Assembly (NCBI GenBank): GCA_008802785.1
Contig: VUYT01000022.1
Coordinates: forward strand, 269,673 to 333,672
Reading direction: 5' to 3'
Length of the DNA stretch: 64,000 bases
Source of the DNA: Symmetrospora coprosmae
Lineage: Eukaryota; Basidiomycota; Cystobasidiomycetes; Symmetrosporaceae
Shown: piece by piece, positions 1 to 11,440 of the stretch
How the letters are laid out: each line of letters opens with the position of its first letter
Numbering within the stretch: the first letter of the stretch is position 1
Position numbers and translations under genes: made by a program
Notes under the pieces: model-generated
Told to the model about the DNA's origin: nothing
Databases searched by the model: none
What the model saw: only the letters and a program-made list of their open reading frames with translations

Positions 1-3000
1 CCCACCCACTTGGAGGATGCCGAGGTGCGACACGAGATCGCTGCAGGCGGATTCCCTACCGACGTCCCCGCGGCGACAACAACCAACAGCACCAGCAGCC
101 AGAAGCAGACACGGGCGAACGACGACGAAGACAGCGACGACGACAAGCCGCTCGCTTCGGCCAAGCCAGCCTCGGGCGCCCTGCCGAGCTTCAAGAAGAA
201 GAAGCAGTCGAAGGATGAGAGCAGCACCAATGGCAAGAGCAAGAAGGACAAGCCAGAGTCAAAGAGCAAGGCGCCAAATACGCCCAAAGTCAAGAGGGAG
301 GACAAGGATGGCGATGTCGCCATGTCCAGCGATGATGACAGGCCACTAGCTGCGAAAGCCAAGTCGAAAGGCCACGCCAACGGCAATGGCAAGAAGGCCT
401 CACCTGGCAGTGGCGACAGCAGCGACGATGACTACAAGCCTCTGGCAGCCCGGACCAACAAGCCGGACAGGGTCAAGAAGGGCAGCCAGGATATGGACGT
501 CGACAGCGATGATGATGCGCCTCTAGCAGGCAAGGCGAAGAAGGCGGCCCCTGCCAAGAAGAGCAAGGCCAGCGATGACAACAAGCCGGCAAAGGGAAAG
601 AAGCGGGCCAAGAAGGAGGACTCGGACGCAGAATCTGACTTTGCAGCGGATGGCGAGAGTGGCAAGGCAGCTGCAAAGCCGGCCAAGAAGCGGGTCAAGA
701 AGGAGGAGTCTGCGTCGCCTGTCAAGAAGAGCACAACTGCAAAGGTCAAGAAGGAGGAGAAAGAGGGTTCGGCCACTCCTTCTGCCTCGACGAGCAAGGG
801 AGACAAGAAGGGAAAGCAGAAGGCGAAGAAGGAGGAGGGCTCCCAGAACGGCTCGCAGGATGGCAGCGAGGACGAAGCTGGGTGGTGGGCTGCACACAAC
901 GTCGCCGGCGAGCAGGGAGTCGACTTCGAGGATGATGGACCAAAATGGACGACTCTGGAGCACAACGGCGTGCTCTTCGCACCACCTTATGTGCCTTTGC
1001 CGAAGAACATCAAGATGAAGTACGATGGTCAGTACTGTCCTGACGCCGAGATTAGATCTGCAGCTGCTGACGTGGCCGCGTCTTGCCACCACTTACAGGC
1101 AAGCCCGTTGATCTCCCGCCCGAGGCTGAAGAGGTCGCGACGTTCTTCGCTGCTATGCTCGAGACCGACCACGCTAAGGACGAAACCTTCCAGAGCAATT
1201 TCTACAAAGGCTTCACATATCTGGTCTCTGCCGTACACAGCGAGAGGAAGCCGGACGCGCCAAAGTACTTGCCTCGCAACGGCATCACAATCCCGCAGGA
1301 CTTTGAGCTCGGCTTCCACAAGTGCGACTTCCGCGACATGTACGAATACATTGAGGCTGATAAAGCCGCCAAGAAGAACATCTCGGCAGCCGAGAAGAAG
1401 AGGAACAAGGCGGAGAAGGACGAGGCGGAGAAGAAGTACATGACGTGTCTCGTCGACGGGCGAGAGGAGAAGGTCGGCAACTTCCGCCTCGAGCCGCCTG
1501 GCCTCTTCCGAGGGCGAGGCGAGCACCCGAAGAAAGGCACAGTCAAGGTGAGCGGGAGCCCTTCTGTCGCATAATACTCTGACGCTGATGCATCGTCCTC
1601 GCCGTTGCAGCAACGGATCCACGCAAATCAGGTCACCATCAACATCGGCCCCGAGGCCAAGGTCCCAGAACCTCCGGCAGGCGAGCGGTGGAAGGAGGTC
1701 AAGCACAACAATACCGTGACATGGCTTGCCATGTGGAAGGAGAACATCAACAAACAGACAAAGTATGTCTACCTTGCGGCCGGATCATCGTGGAAGGGAC
1801 AGAGCGACTTCAAGAAGTTCGAGAAGGCGCGACGGCTGAAGGTTAGTTGCGGGAACTGGCAGACTCATACATCAGTACGATGCTGACAGCACATCTACAT
1901 CTCGCTAGAACCACATCGACGAAGTTCGCAAGAGCTACGAGGCGGACCTCAAGAGCAAGGAGATGCTGGTTCGGCAGCGGGCTGTGGCCGTGTACCTGAT
2001 CGACCGCTTTGCCCTGCGAGTAGGCGGGGAGAAGGACGAGGAGGCGGAGGCAGACACGGTCGGCTGCTGCTCGCTGCGCTTTGAACACGTCACGCTGCGC
2101 GAGCCGAATTTCGTCACCTTTGACTTCCTCGGCAAGGACAGCATCCGCTTCTACCAGCCGGACAAGGAGGTCGACCTGCAGGTGTTCAAAAGCATGAAGA
2201 AGTTCAAGACTGGCGGCAAGGAAGGCGATCAGCTGTTTGACCGCATTCAGCCCATGCTTCTGAACCAGTACCTGCAGAGTTTCATGAAGGGTCTCACTGC
2301 CAAGGTCTTTCGAACGTACAACGCCTCGATCGTTCTTCAGCAGCAGCTCACGACGACGCCTGCGGACGCATCGATCGCCGACAAGATCCTGCACTACAAC
2401 CGAGCGAATCGGCTCGTCGCCGAGTTGTGCAACCATCAGCGCGCAGCACCCAAGACGCACAGCCAGTCAATGGAGAAGCTGGCCGACAAGCTCAAGGCGG
2501 TGAAATACCAGCGGATGAAGCTGCGCTACGCGCTCTGGGCCGTTGACGATGGCAACAAGAAGAAGCACAAGGAGTACCGTGACCTCGAGAGCGACCTCGA
2601 CGATGACTGGATGGAGGCGCACGAGCTGGATCTCGTCGAGAAGGAGAAGGAGAAGATCCGCAAGAAGCACGAAAAGGCGAATGAGAAGCGCGCGGAAGAG
2701 GGCGAGGCCCCGCTCACGCAGAAGGAGCTCGATGAGCAGCTCGAGGGCGCGGACGAGATGGGCGAGCTCATCAAGGAGGAACGTGTCACAAAGAAGTAGG
2801 TTTTACCACCTTTCTTGGGCGAAGGTGGTGCCTACTTGCTCAAGGCTGTGACTGATTCTTTCGTGTGTCTGCTTGTGTCTGCCTCCGTCGCGCAGAGTCG
2901 AGCCCAAGAAATCGCAGACCACCGCAAAGATCCTCGAGGCGCTCGTCAAGATTGACCAGCGCATTGACGCTCAGAAAATCGCTGCTGTCGACAAAGAGGA

Positions 3001-3499
3001 AGGCAAAGAGATTTCGCTCACGACCTCCAAGATCAACTACATGGGTGAGCCCGAGCCCGGCTTGATTATGCAAGCTGTCGCTTCAGCGGTGTGGTGGCTA
3101 ATGCATACCTGTCCGGCTGACGACGGATGCCAGATCCACGAGTCACTGTATGTCGACCTTTCGATACGAGCGAGATTTGACGCACTGTCAGAGATAAGCT
3201 GACCTGACTTGGCTGCCCTCTACAGGTCGCCTGGTGCAAGAAGTACGGTGTCCCGCTCGAGAAGATGTTTGCCAAAACCCTGCGGACCAAGTTCGGTGAG
3301 CTGCATACCATCTTCTACTCCGTTGCGACGACTCCCTGTGCTGACGGGTTCACGTTCCTGCCGCAGTCTGGGCGATGGAGGTCCCGGAGGACTGGCAGTT
3401 CGTGAGTAGCCGATCCCTGCCCTACCCAATGTCTGCGGCTCCTCATACCCTACTAACTTTCCGCTGGTGTCCTCCCTCTCCCTCTCTCTCTCTCAGTAA
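1..3499 (+). CDS. TOP1: DNA topoisomerase I (type IB), 5' end outside window
   Basis: Nuclear enzyme that relaxes supercoils through a 3'-phosphotyrosyl intermediate. Model: 1-1027, 1099-1547, 1611-1841, 1909-2795, 2896-3044, 3134-3147, 3226-3295, 3367-3401, 3497-3499. These join in one frame to 954 visible residues. Residues 1-290 are Lys/Ser/Asp-rich and disordered, with four SDDDxPLA-type repeats. The core starts near [18 protein letters not shown]. Family active-site contexts are present: [26 protein letters not shown] and [10 protein letters not shown]. The nucleophile is Tyr in SKINYMDPR (codon 3038-3040). A charged linker precedes this C-terminal domain. The reading frame is open to base 1, so the start lies upstream. 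The sixth exon is 14 nt and the last exon carries only the TAA stop. The identification is secure; the N-terminus is not known. Confidence 0.96.
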
Positions 3500-4022
3500 A
3501 TGCCGCTCGCATGCGGTCTTCCCGACAGTGTACACATGTCCACGCCGATCTCGCACCGCAGGCATCTCACCTATCATGCCTCGACGCACGTCAAGCTTCT
3601 ACGCGCGCTACAAGACCTCGCCAGTTGGCCCGCCTGTACTACCTGACCTACTCTGACGCTTCGCAGTCTTCTGCCAGCGTCACTCAGCCCGCACTATCCG
3701 TTCACCCTTTTCGCTTTCTCGGACGCCGCACCGCACGACTCCCCCTTCACGCCACCATGCAAGCTACCTCAATAACTGGAGGCCCACGTTGTTGTCATCC
3801 TTCCAGTCGCCCTGCAGTCCTAGCGTGCACTCTAGCATGACACCGTACTTCCTCCCTTTGCCCCCTTGCCGGGGCCGGAACAGCAACGCTGCAAACAGTC
3901 TCTGTGTCCGCTGATTGATGCGCGCTTGCGAACGTTCATTAAGCTACAGAATTGCTTATCTCGTCTGCCATGCGCTACACGTCGCACAAAATCTACACCA
4001 CCGAAACGGAACGAGCCTGTGC
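3500..4022. other. Intergenic, convergent 3' flanks
   Basis: About 520 bp between the TOP1 stop and the stop of the opposite-strand DUF4336 gene. It should hold both 3' untranslated regions. Short open frames here lack domains or splice logic. I see no RNA gene or repeat. Confidence 0.5.
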
Positions 4023-5121
4023 CTAGGTCGTTTTCTTTGCCTGATCCTCGCCTAGGAAAGCCCTGTATGCGTCTCGCCAGCCCTTGTTTGCCGCTGGACC
4101 TTCTAGAACCTCTCCGTGGCAGGGGATGAGTCTCTTCATGTCGAGCGCTGCAATCTCCCTGGCTGCCTCTGTGAATTCGCGCGACTGGCCCTTTGCCTTG
4201 CTGAATGCCGAGACTGCGAGCCGGTGGAAGGCCGTATTGGGGCTCATCTGGCGCAGCATAAACTCTGGGATGGGCGTGAAGGCCTTCTGGTCGGCCGAGA
4301 CGAGGTTGAAGAGCGCGTCGGCCTCGATAACGGTCTTGCTCGGGCGGTGGTACCACACAATGTCCTATGGGCGGGGATAGGCGCGCAGGTCCATCAGCAA
4401 AATGCGGCGCAGGTGCGCTCGCGACGAGGGAGGCGCACCTCGTTCGGATGCCCTGTGAGCGGGATGGCGCGGAACTCGGCTGAGAGCTCGCTGTCGAGCG
4501 GCGCGTCCGGCAGGATAATGTCAAACTTGAGGTCCTTGCGCTTATCGACGAGCCCTTTTGGCCCGACGAGCTTTGCATGCGGGAACTCCTCCTTGAAGTG
4601 CTGTGGTGGCGAGAAGCAGACTCGGGATTCTTTCAGCGGGCGTGTTCCCTGCCCGATACGCAATGGTAGGTGCACGTCGTCACCCACGCCTAGGAAGAGG
4701 TGGTGGACCGCATCGAGCGCAATGATGTGCGTCACGGTGGTCCCCATGGCCTTGAGCGCGTTGACGGACTCTGCGTCGTTAGGGGAGCTCGCAAAGAGGA
4801 CGACATTGCCGGATGCGAGCTTTACTGCTGTGGATCTCCCTCCCAGTGCTGAGCCCGCAAGCAATGGCGTCAGTCTGCGCCAAACAGCTGGTAGGGCGCG
4901 CCGACTCATCTGGAATGAGGTTGAAGCGATTGAAGGGGACGCTGAAGATGGTGACTGCCTCGTCGAGCTTGCGGATCTGCGAAATGGTGCCCGGTGAGCT
5001 CCATGTCAGCCTGTGTGGCGTCGGTCGGTTCGCAGTGCAATGACGCTGTGCGTGCGTGCGTGCGTGCGTGCCTGGCGGGTAGGGCAGCGCGAGCGAGCAA
5101 TGGGAGGCTCACCTTGACCAT
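4023..5121 (-). CDS. DUF4336 / metallo-beta-lactamase-fold-like protein
   Basis: Probable metallo-hydrolase-fold protein of the DUF4336 type; the substrate is unknown. Model on the minus strand: 5121-5113, 4976-4910, 4848-4439, 4364-4023. This gives 275 residues in frame. Recognisable segments are FSVPFNRFNLIP, then GGRSTAVKL, ALDAVHHLFLG, IPLTGHPNEDIVWYH, and PCHGEVLEG near the C-terminus. The His-rich positions fit the family pattern, but a full zinc ligand set cannot be shown by eye. The first exon codes only Met-Val-Lys. The second intron (4909-4849) starts AT and ends AG yet keeps the frame exactly, whereas read-through hits other frames. Family assignment is from remembered motifs, so moderate confidence. 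Confidence 0.7.
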
Positions 5122-5403
5122 GGCTGCGGGGTATCGATGGTAAGCTGCAACTGGTCTTAGACGGCGGGATGTTGTAGAGAGAGTGGAGTGGAATGAGGCC
5201 AGTCTGTCGATTTCACGCGAGAGACTGTTCGAGTGTGGTCGATCGCGCTACAGTATGTCATCGCCCCTGTCCTGGTTTCCCGCAGTGACAGTCTGTCTCC
5301 CCCCTTTGACCCTCCCAGATACACAAGAGAGCAGAGAGATCTGCCATAGAGAGTTCAGTTTCATCAGCAGTCTATAGACAGAGTCAGACTTCATACCGCA
5401 ACA
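5122..5403. promoter_or_regulatory. Shared divergent promoter region
   Basis: About 280 bp separate the starts of the minus-strand DUF4336 gene and the plus-strand senescence-domain gene, so both promoters must lie here. No TATA box or named operator stands out. A short TGCG run lies just inside the DUF4336 first intron (about 5049-5071). Confidence 0.45.
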
Positions 5404-7323
5404 ATGACCTCGTCGCCCTCGTCCCGCTCCGTCCTGCTCAGAATCCCAAACGCCAAGGCATCGAGGGTGTCGCAACTGGGAGGGAGCACCACCAGCGAGA
5501 CGTTTCTCGCACTTGGAGATCTCACAGTCTACCAAGTCCAGTACACTGGATCTGGATCTGGATCTGCGTCTGCCTCTCCGTCGTCCTCCAAACCGCGTTC
5601 ACTCCCACCTCCGGTCCCAACGGCGACCCGTCCCACCGTGGACACCGCGGGTCTCGGACAGCAGCAGCAACAGCAGGCACCACCTGCCTACTATGCGCAA
5701 TCACCTTCCACATACTCGCCGGTAGCGGGCACGTCTAGACCCGTCCCGCCTGCCCCTGCACCGCTCGACATTCCCCAGCCGAGCGGGTACGGCGTTAACA
5801 GCAGCCTGAGCCCAGGAGGAGGGGCACGCTCGCCGCAGCGCGCACCGTCTCCAGGCAGCCAGCGCACAGGTGGGGGAGCAGGTCTCCTCCTAGCAGTGCG
5901 GACAGCAGAGTTTCCCATCTCCACCACGACGACTACGAGCTTCCAGGCGCCAAACACGTATATCTTGCAGAACGGCGAGGGGTACGCGGTAAAGATCGAG
6001 CTCGAGCTGCCCCGCAATGGCTCGCACGAGATCCTCGACAACCTCCTCCGCAAGTACGCCAATCTCGGCGGGACAAGTACAGGAATGTCGCGCGCCTCCT
6101 CGGCGTCCGGATCAGAGACGGGCTACAGCACACCAGAGATCAACCCGCAGGACTACCGCGGCTCGCTGCTCCTCATTGACGAAACGACGGGCAAGGTCCT
6201 CGGCCCTCTGAACCAGCAGATGAACGTCGATGAATCGTCGCGCATCACGTCGTCCGAGCAGCCGGGCCAGATGTCCTCGCAAGATCCTGTCGTCGTCCAG
6301 TTCGGCGGGACAAACTCGGTCACGGGCGAGGCAGAGGTAAAAGTCTCGGCGTTTGACGACGTCACACGCAACTATGGCAAGTCGGACAGCAAGATGATTG
6401 GAGCGGCAGAGTATGTCAGCAGGGGCATCCTGTTCGCTGCAGAGTATGGCGCAAACTACACAAGCAAGGCTGCGAGCGACTACAAAGCGAGGACGAAAGC
6501 CACAGACACGCCGCTCGTCTTCAGTCCGACGACAAAGAAGAGGTGAGAGCCGGCGCGTTCGGACGGAGCCCCAATTCAGGTAGAGACGCCGGGGAGCTCA
6601 TTTGCAGGCCTCTTCTGCACCCTTTTCCTATCCTCCAGTGTTGCGGTTGTCGCCAAGGGCACCGAGCAAGCCGCAGCTTTCACACGAGGCGCAGTTAACT
6701 TTATCGCCGGCAAAGCGGAGCAGCTCGGCTCGTACGCCGCCAATAGCGGGTCTGACGGGCTGAAGAAGATTGGGATCGGCGGCGGGAGCGGCGCGTCCGA
6801 CCCGAACTCTGGGTGGAAGGGCACGCTGCGCGCTGGAATCGTGGCGTTCAGCACGCTCGCCGAGGGCGTCGAAAAGGGCGGCAAGCACTTTCTCGAGACG
6901 GGCCGGCAGAGCACAAATACGGTCGTGCAGCACCGGTACGGCGACGAGGCGCGCGACCTCACCGACAACATCACGAGTGCCGGCTCGAATGTTGTCCTCG
7001 TGTACGTGGACGCCCGGGGCGTCATGCACCGCGCCCTGCTCAAGCGTGTGGGGAAAGGCGCGCTCAGCGCAAAGATGAAGGATGGCCGCGAGGTCGTCCT
7101 CGACGACTCGGGGATGGATGGACAGCACACGCGCAGAGACGAGAAGGGCAACCTGATTGTCGTCGACGAGGCGCAGGACACCGGCTACCAGGTCAACCCG
7201 CAGGGCGGAGCGAGCTATGCCGGAGTGGGGCGGGCGACGTCCACGGCACTGGATGGGCAGCAACAACAAGGCATACACCGGAGGCCGCCGGCACCGCCAG
7301 CGCCGAGTATGCGTTTTGCTTGA
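5404..7323 (+). CDS. Senescence-domain (spartin-like) protein
   Basis: Model: 5404-6542 and 6639-7323, 607 residues in frame; GTGAGA donor and CTCCAG acceptor. The N-terminal 30 residues and the stretch FQAPNTYILQNGEGYAVKIE resemble the N-terminal part of plant and fungal senescence/dehydration-associated proteins. Pro/Ser/Gln-rich linkers lie between. The C-terminal half carries the senescence domain: repeated small-residue amphipathic segments such as GAAEYVSRGILFAAEYGANY, AAAFTRGAVNFIAGKAEQLG and AGIVAFSTLAEGVEKGGKHF. In related proteins (spartin) this domain binds lipid droplets or membranes. A role in lipid homeostasis is inferred from the family only. The last 60 residues are low-complexity. 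Start chosen as the first ATG after a long untranslated leader, matching the conserved N-terminus. Confidence 0.8.
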
Positions 7324-7785
7324 AGGGTGCTTCCGCACGAGGGCCGCGCCTGCAAAACTATCTCGCCCTGTTCCAGCATCTATCCCATCGCATCTATGCA
7401 ATACACGGCTATCGTTCCCGCCGCGAACTGAATCAACTCTGATGAAGCGTGTTGGCGAGTTCGTGTCTGACAAGCTAACAGACTGTCCAAATGACCGATC
7501 TTCCATCCAGTTTCGGCACTTTTCCAACCTCTACAAACCTTCCAGCTCTGACCCTAGACTCAGCCTGTAACCTGTCGGCGTGATGCTTGGGGTCGTGTGG
7601 TTACAATTCCGTAAGTTTTGTCTCGCAAGCCTCGACCATGTCAGGGAGAAGACCAGGCATGTGGCTCAGCGGCTTCCTGGTCGCTAGTGTTCACACTCTA
7701 CCGGTCACGGTCGAGCGCACCTGAGATGAGCGCTGCTTGATTGCACGTCCCTCCCTACTTCGGCTGACCGCTTGGTCTGCGGTCT
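7324..7785. other. Intergenic
   Basis: About 460 bp between the senescence-domain gene and the decayed locus on the other strand. Short frames on both strands have no recognisable product. Nothing further seen. Confidence 0.4.
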
Positions 7786-9596
7786 TCATTCGATGACGTC
7801 TTTTCCCGTCCTGGTTCGATGACGTCTTTTACACAGACTTCCTTGATTCGGAGGTGCCAGTCGAGCGCGACATACTCGGAGAGGGTGATAGTAAGTGTTT
7901 AGCACGTCGAGCGCATGTTGCATGTCGGGTAGATGATTCAGGAGCTCCGTTAGAGCTAGGCCCCAGATGCGCGGAGCACCGGCAGGTGCAGACAGCACGC
8001 GCAGGCGAGCGATGGTCGTTTCTCAGCTTGGCTGTGATACAATGAATGAGGCATGCAATCAGCGTCGTTCGGGTGTGTTTCTGCAGTGGGGCATCCCGAC
8101 TCACTCCTGCAACCAGTGCGGGATCCCTCTGCAGCCGCCAGAACCCCAGATCCTTCAGACCTCCCGGGTGATAATTGTGTTCAACGATGAAGGCCATATT
8201 GCGCGCTTCCTCGGGTGTCCCCCAGGGCTTGCCCGGCTGGGAGGCGTGCAGTGTCCGATTGCCCGTGAGCTCGATCCCGCCCGACGGATGATCCCGTCGA
8301 CCAGCTTCTCTGCGTTTCGCATTACTTATGCAAGTCCCTCTAAGTCAGTCGAGATTTACCCGCATCCGAAATACACGACTCGGAGGGAGCAGCCAACCTC
8401 ACTCGTTGTAGCCAGGAAGCTTGAACAGCCAGTCCGCCCTATAGCGGAGTACAGCATGGCTAACGACCTCTCCGAGAATCTTGTCGGCGGCAAGCACCTG
8501 CGCTGCTGTAGTCTCCGAATCTTGCTCGTCTGATGTGCCGAGCTGCTGCTTGACTACCACGCCTGGACCGCATCGTTCGGCTCGGCGCAGGGCCTGATAG
8601 AGGCGCTCATGGATGGGCAAGATCAGATCTTTGTCGCCGCCTTGTAGCACAATGCGCAGAGTAACTAGATTACCATCCTCGTCCCAGCGGAGAGTAGCTC
8701 TCTTTACTCGCTCTGATATTCCGATGCCGATTTTCTCTTGTCCAAGATTATGGAAGCGTTTTGCAATCGTTTCCATCTGGTCTACGAGTGAGCCGACATA
8801 TCCACGATGGAGCGGATACAACTCATCGCCGCCGCTCTTTCCGGATTTGACGCGGAATCCTTGACGGCTTGCAGGATCTGAGATCCAAGGCAGGGTAGCC
8901 GGCAAGCTTCCAGTACCTGGTAGCCTGCTGGTTTCCCGTCTTCTTCTTGCCCTTGTAGATCCTGCCTCCACAGTGGATCTGCAAGGCCGTACAAGATGTC
9001 GTAGGCGTTCGCGGACTTCTCGACGCGGGAGTCCGAAGTGATCTAGTGTGGAACCGTCGGGCTGGAAACTGCGGGTCTGGTTGGTAGTGACGTTCACAGC
9101 CGATCATGGGGCTGCGAACGTATCTCTCGACGCTTGATGGAGAAACCGTAGATCCAAGGCCTTGATGTATTGTACCATGGCGTGATGCAGCAGATGCGCC
9201 CCCATGACGGCGTCTCGAGCAGGGACAACGGCAGCAGTGATCCTATCTCGTAGTTCGCGTACAAACTATTGCGTGAACGAAGCGAAGTTGCTATCAATCT
9301 TGCGCCGGAGATCATGAGGGGCACCCGATGTTCGCGAGACCCGCTGGCTGATGGTCGTGGGAGGCATTGATCCGATGAATGGCGGATGTCGCCAATTGAG
9401 CGGGTGCCGCATTCGCGCCTCGAGAGCATAGCCTGTTCAGCTGTAGGTCCGAGAAGCCTCGGAGATGGCGCTCCCTTAAACGCGCGCAATAGAGAGAGAA
9501 AGGAGATAGCGCAGAGGGGGACTTCGCTTTTATAGCAGTCAGATCTTCCATCACCGTGGAGGACAAGTTAGCGCCGTCTTGCGAGCGAAGGGTCAT
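7786..9596 (-). pseudogene. Unrecognised, apparently decayed or badly resolved protein-coding locus
   Basis: Protein-like sequence runs along the minus strand but changes frame. It opens with ATG at 9596 (MTLRSQDGANLSSTVMEDL...). A second stretch containing VRELRDRITAAVVPARDAV meets an in-frame TGA near 9100. Protein-like sequence then moves to another frame (ITSDSRVEKSANAYDILYG) near 9040 and shifts again near 8790 to a frame containing RFHNLGQEKIGIGISE. An intron 8402-8327 can join LPGYN to a downstream exon (NMAFIVEHNYHPGG). The final 3' part (LTELLNHLPDMQHALDVLN, ending near 7786) is again in a different frame. Some changes can be explained by introns, but the TGA and two shifts cannot with GT-AG sites I can see. 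I recognise no family. Alternatives: a real gene with unusual introns, or assembly indels. Confidence 0.4.
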
Positions 9597-10063
9597 GGGC
9601 CGGACAGCCTGCAGGATTGCTGGTAGGCCTGCGCAAGTGGGCTCAGCTGACTAGTTAGGCAGCGGCGATGGTGAAAGCTTAAGCAAAGCGCACGTAACGA
9701 CGTCACGCGGAGCGCTATAGCACGCGCAACGTCAGCTGACTCGCTTAGCCATTACCGGCGCTAAGCAGCAGCCTGCACAATGCGAGAGGTGGTCACAGGC
9801 CTGCAACACCCGGAGCACACGTGCGAAAGGTCCGGCCGCGAACTTCTCGGACTGGCTCAACAGGTCAGAAGACAGTCAGACAAGACCTGCATTAGTGTGG
9901 CACGTCGCTTGCTGCATCAGATGCCAGACCGATGTCAGATGCGGTGAAGGTTATTCTGTAGTGAAAGGGATCCTGCAGCGACCGCCTGAAGGGCATTGGC
10001 TCGGGGTATATCGTTGCATCGCGACATGGTATAGCGAGACCAGCTCGCCGCCTATGAATTTGC
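9597..10063. other. Intergenic
   Basis: About 470 bp separating two minus-strand loci. It presumably holds the promoter of the decayed locus and the 3' end of the next gene. No recognisable element. Confidence 0.4.
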
Positions 10064-11440
10064 CTAGACAGACACGCTGAACGGCGGTCGATCCCTAACG
10101 TCATACTCGCCCGCTCGCGCCGATATCCCCGCGGCCGAAGGCTTCTTACGCTCTAGAATGTCCTTCGAAGCAGGCATGAGTTGTGCCTCGCTGCTGTACC
10201 ACTTCTTCCCGCCGCTATCATAGTCAAACACTTCCGTGTCTTTGTTCTTGTTCCAGATGCGTGGTTCGCGCACAGAGTGCACGACTCCCAGATGCGTCGA
10301 GCCGCGCCCACTCGCGTTCAGTATCTTGACATAGTCCGAAGGCTTAAGCGTAAGGGAGGGCTGCTCTTCAGACACGTTGGCAGGAGTTGGCGGGACTGCA
10401 TGCGGTGCAGACGCCTTCGCTGGCTGAATCCTCCTGATACCGGCCGCCATGTTGTCAGAAGCCTTGCCTAGCGCGGTTGCATCTCTCCGCTTCAGAAGTG
10501 CTGGTATAGAGGTCGGCGCTGATGCAGCAGGAGGTCGAGGACGCGTCGATAACGACGGCGAGACCTTCGGATCCGCGAGCGAGCTCATCGTCATGGATAC
10601 AAGGACCTCTCTGATGCCCGCGGCAGGCATGTCAGGGAGCGGCGCAGACGCGTCCTTTCTACCGATGAAGCGTCTCTTAGATACGGATCGCGCGCTAGAT
10701 TGAGCGCGAGGCAGAGCCTTGCTGCGAGCGGGGCGGAGTTCGAGAGCAGCAGCTGGAGGTGCAGATAGCGAGCGGCCTCCGCTGGGTCGCCCAGGTAGCG
10801 GTGCGGATGAAAACCCGCTAGCGACCGCATTTCGATTCGTGCGAGGCCCTGAAGCGGTCAGAGGAGCCACTGATGCAGAGCTCTGCGCTCGGACAGGCTG
10901 AAACTCCTTGCGTGTATGCACAGGAGCATGCTTAAAGACCTGAGGGTGCTGGTTGGGTGCAGGTGGAGGCGCCCAGGCAGCAAGCCCTGCGCTGTTGGCT
11001 GCTGAAGGGCCTAGGACGCGGCTGCCTCGGTTCCGAGCCTTGCGAGCTGCAGCGCTCTCCGAAGGATGAACGGGTACGTTGTTGACTGGAACCAGATAGA
11101 CGAGCTGCGGCGGCGGGGCCATCAGAGCTGAATGCACGGGAAGCGGTCGAACCGGCTGCGTGTGCACCATTTGACCCTGTCCAAGAGGCGCTGCGTACGG
11201 AGCGGGATGGTACGGGTACCGCAACTGATGAGATACCGGTATGGAAGGCTCTATAGGCCTTGCATGGGCATGGCAGAGCTGTCGCTGCTGTCGAGCTGGA
11301 CGCGAGTACGAGGGGCGGTACCAGGGTGCTGCAGGCGCCACCGAGTGGGCATGCCTTGCGTAGCGAGGATAGTTTGGCTGCATAGCAGGGCGAGCCCAGC
11401 CATGGCGCCGGCGAGATAACCATCTGCGATAGCCCAGCAT
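10064..11440 (-). CDS. Low-complexity Pro/Ala/Ser-rich protein of unknown function
   Basis: Uninterrupted 458-residue frame starting at ATG 11440. The N-terminal 130 residues are rich in Pro, Tyr, His and Arg (for example PNYPRYARHAHSVAP). The middle is Ala/Ser/Pro-rich with basic clusters such as SKRRFIGRKDA, which suggests a disordered nuclear or RNA-associated protein. The C-terminal 90 residues look more ordered and contain TLKPSDYVKILN, HSVREPRIWNKN and FDYDSGGKKWYSSEAQLMP. No family recognised. The length without a stop and the ordered C-terminus argue for a real gene, but GC-rich DNA can keep long frames open by chance. Confidence 0.55.
   Translation of the reverse strand: MLGYRRWLSRRRHGWARPAMQPNYPRYARHAHSVAPAAPWYRPSYSRPARQQRQLCHAHARPIEPSIPVSHQLRYPYHPAPYAAPLGQGQMVHTQPVRPLPVHSALMAPPPQLVYLVPVNNVPVHPSESAAARKARNRGSRVLGPSAANSAGLAAWAPPPAPNQHPQVFKHAPVHTRKEFQPVRAQSSASVAPLTASGPRTNRNAVASGFSSAPLPGRPSGGRSLSAPPAAALELRPARSKALPRAQSSARSVSKRRFIGRKDASAPLPDMPAAGIREVLVSMTMSSLADPKVSPSLSTRPRPPAASAPTSIPALLKRRDATALGKASDNMAAGIRRIQPAKASAPHAVPPTPANVSEEQPSLTLKPSDYVKILNASGRGSTHLGVVHSVREPRIWNKNKDTEVFDYDSGGKKWYSSEAQLMPASKDILERKKPSAAGISARAGEYDVRDRPPFSVSV

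Noticed and set aside
4116-4997. 293-codon plus-strand open frame across the DUF4336 gene
   Set aside because: It is antisense to conserved coding sequence, its protein has no domain, and GC-rich DNA often leaves such shadow frames open.
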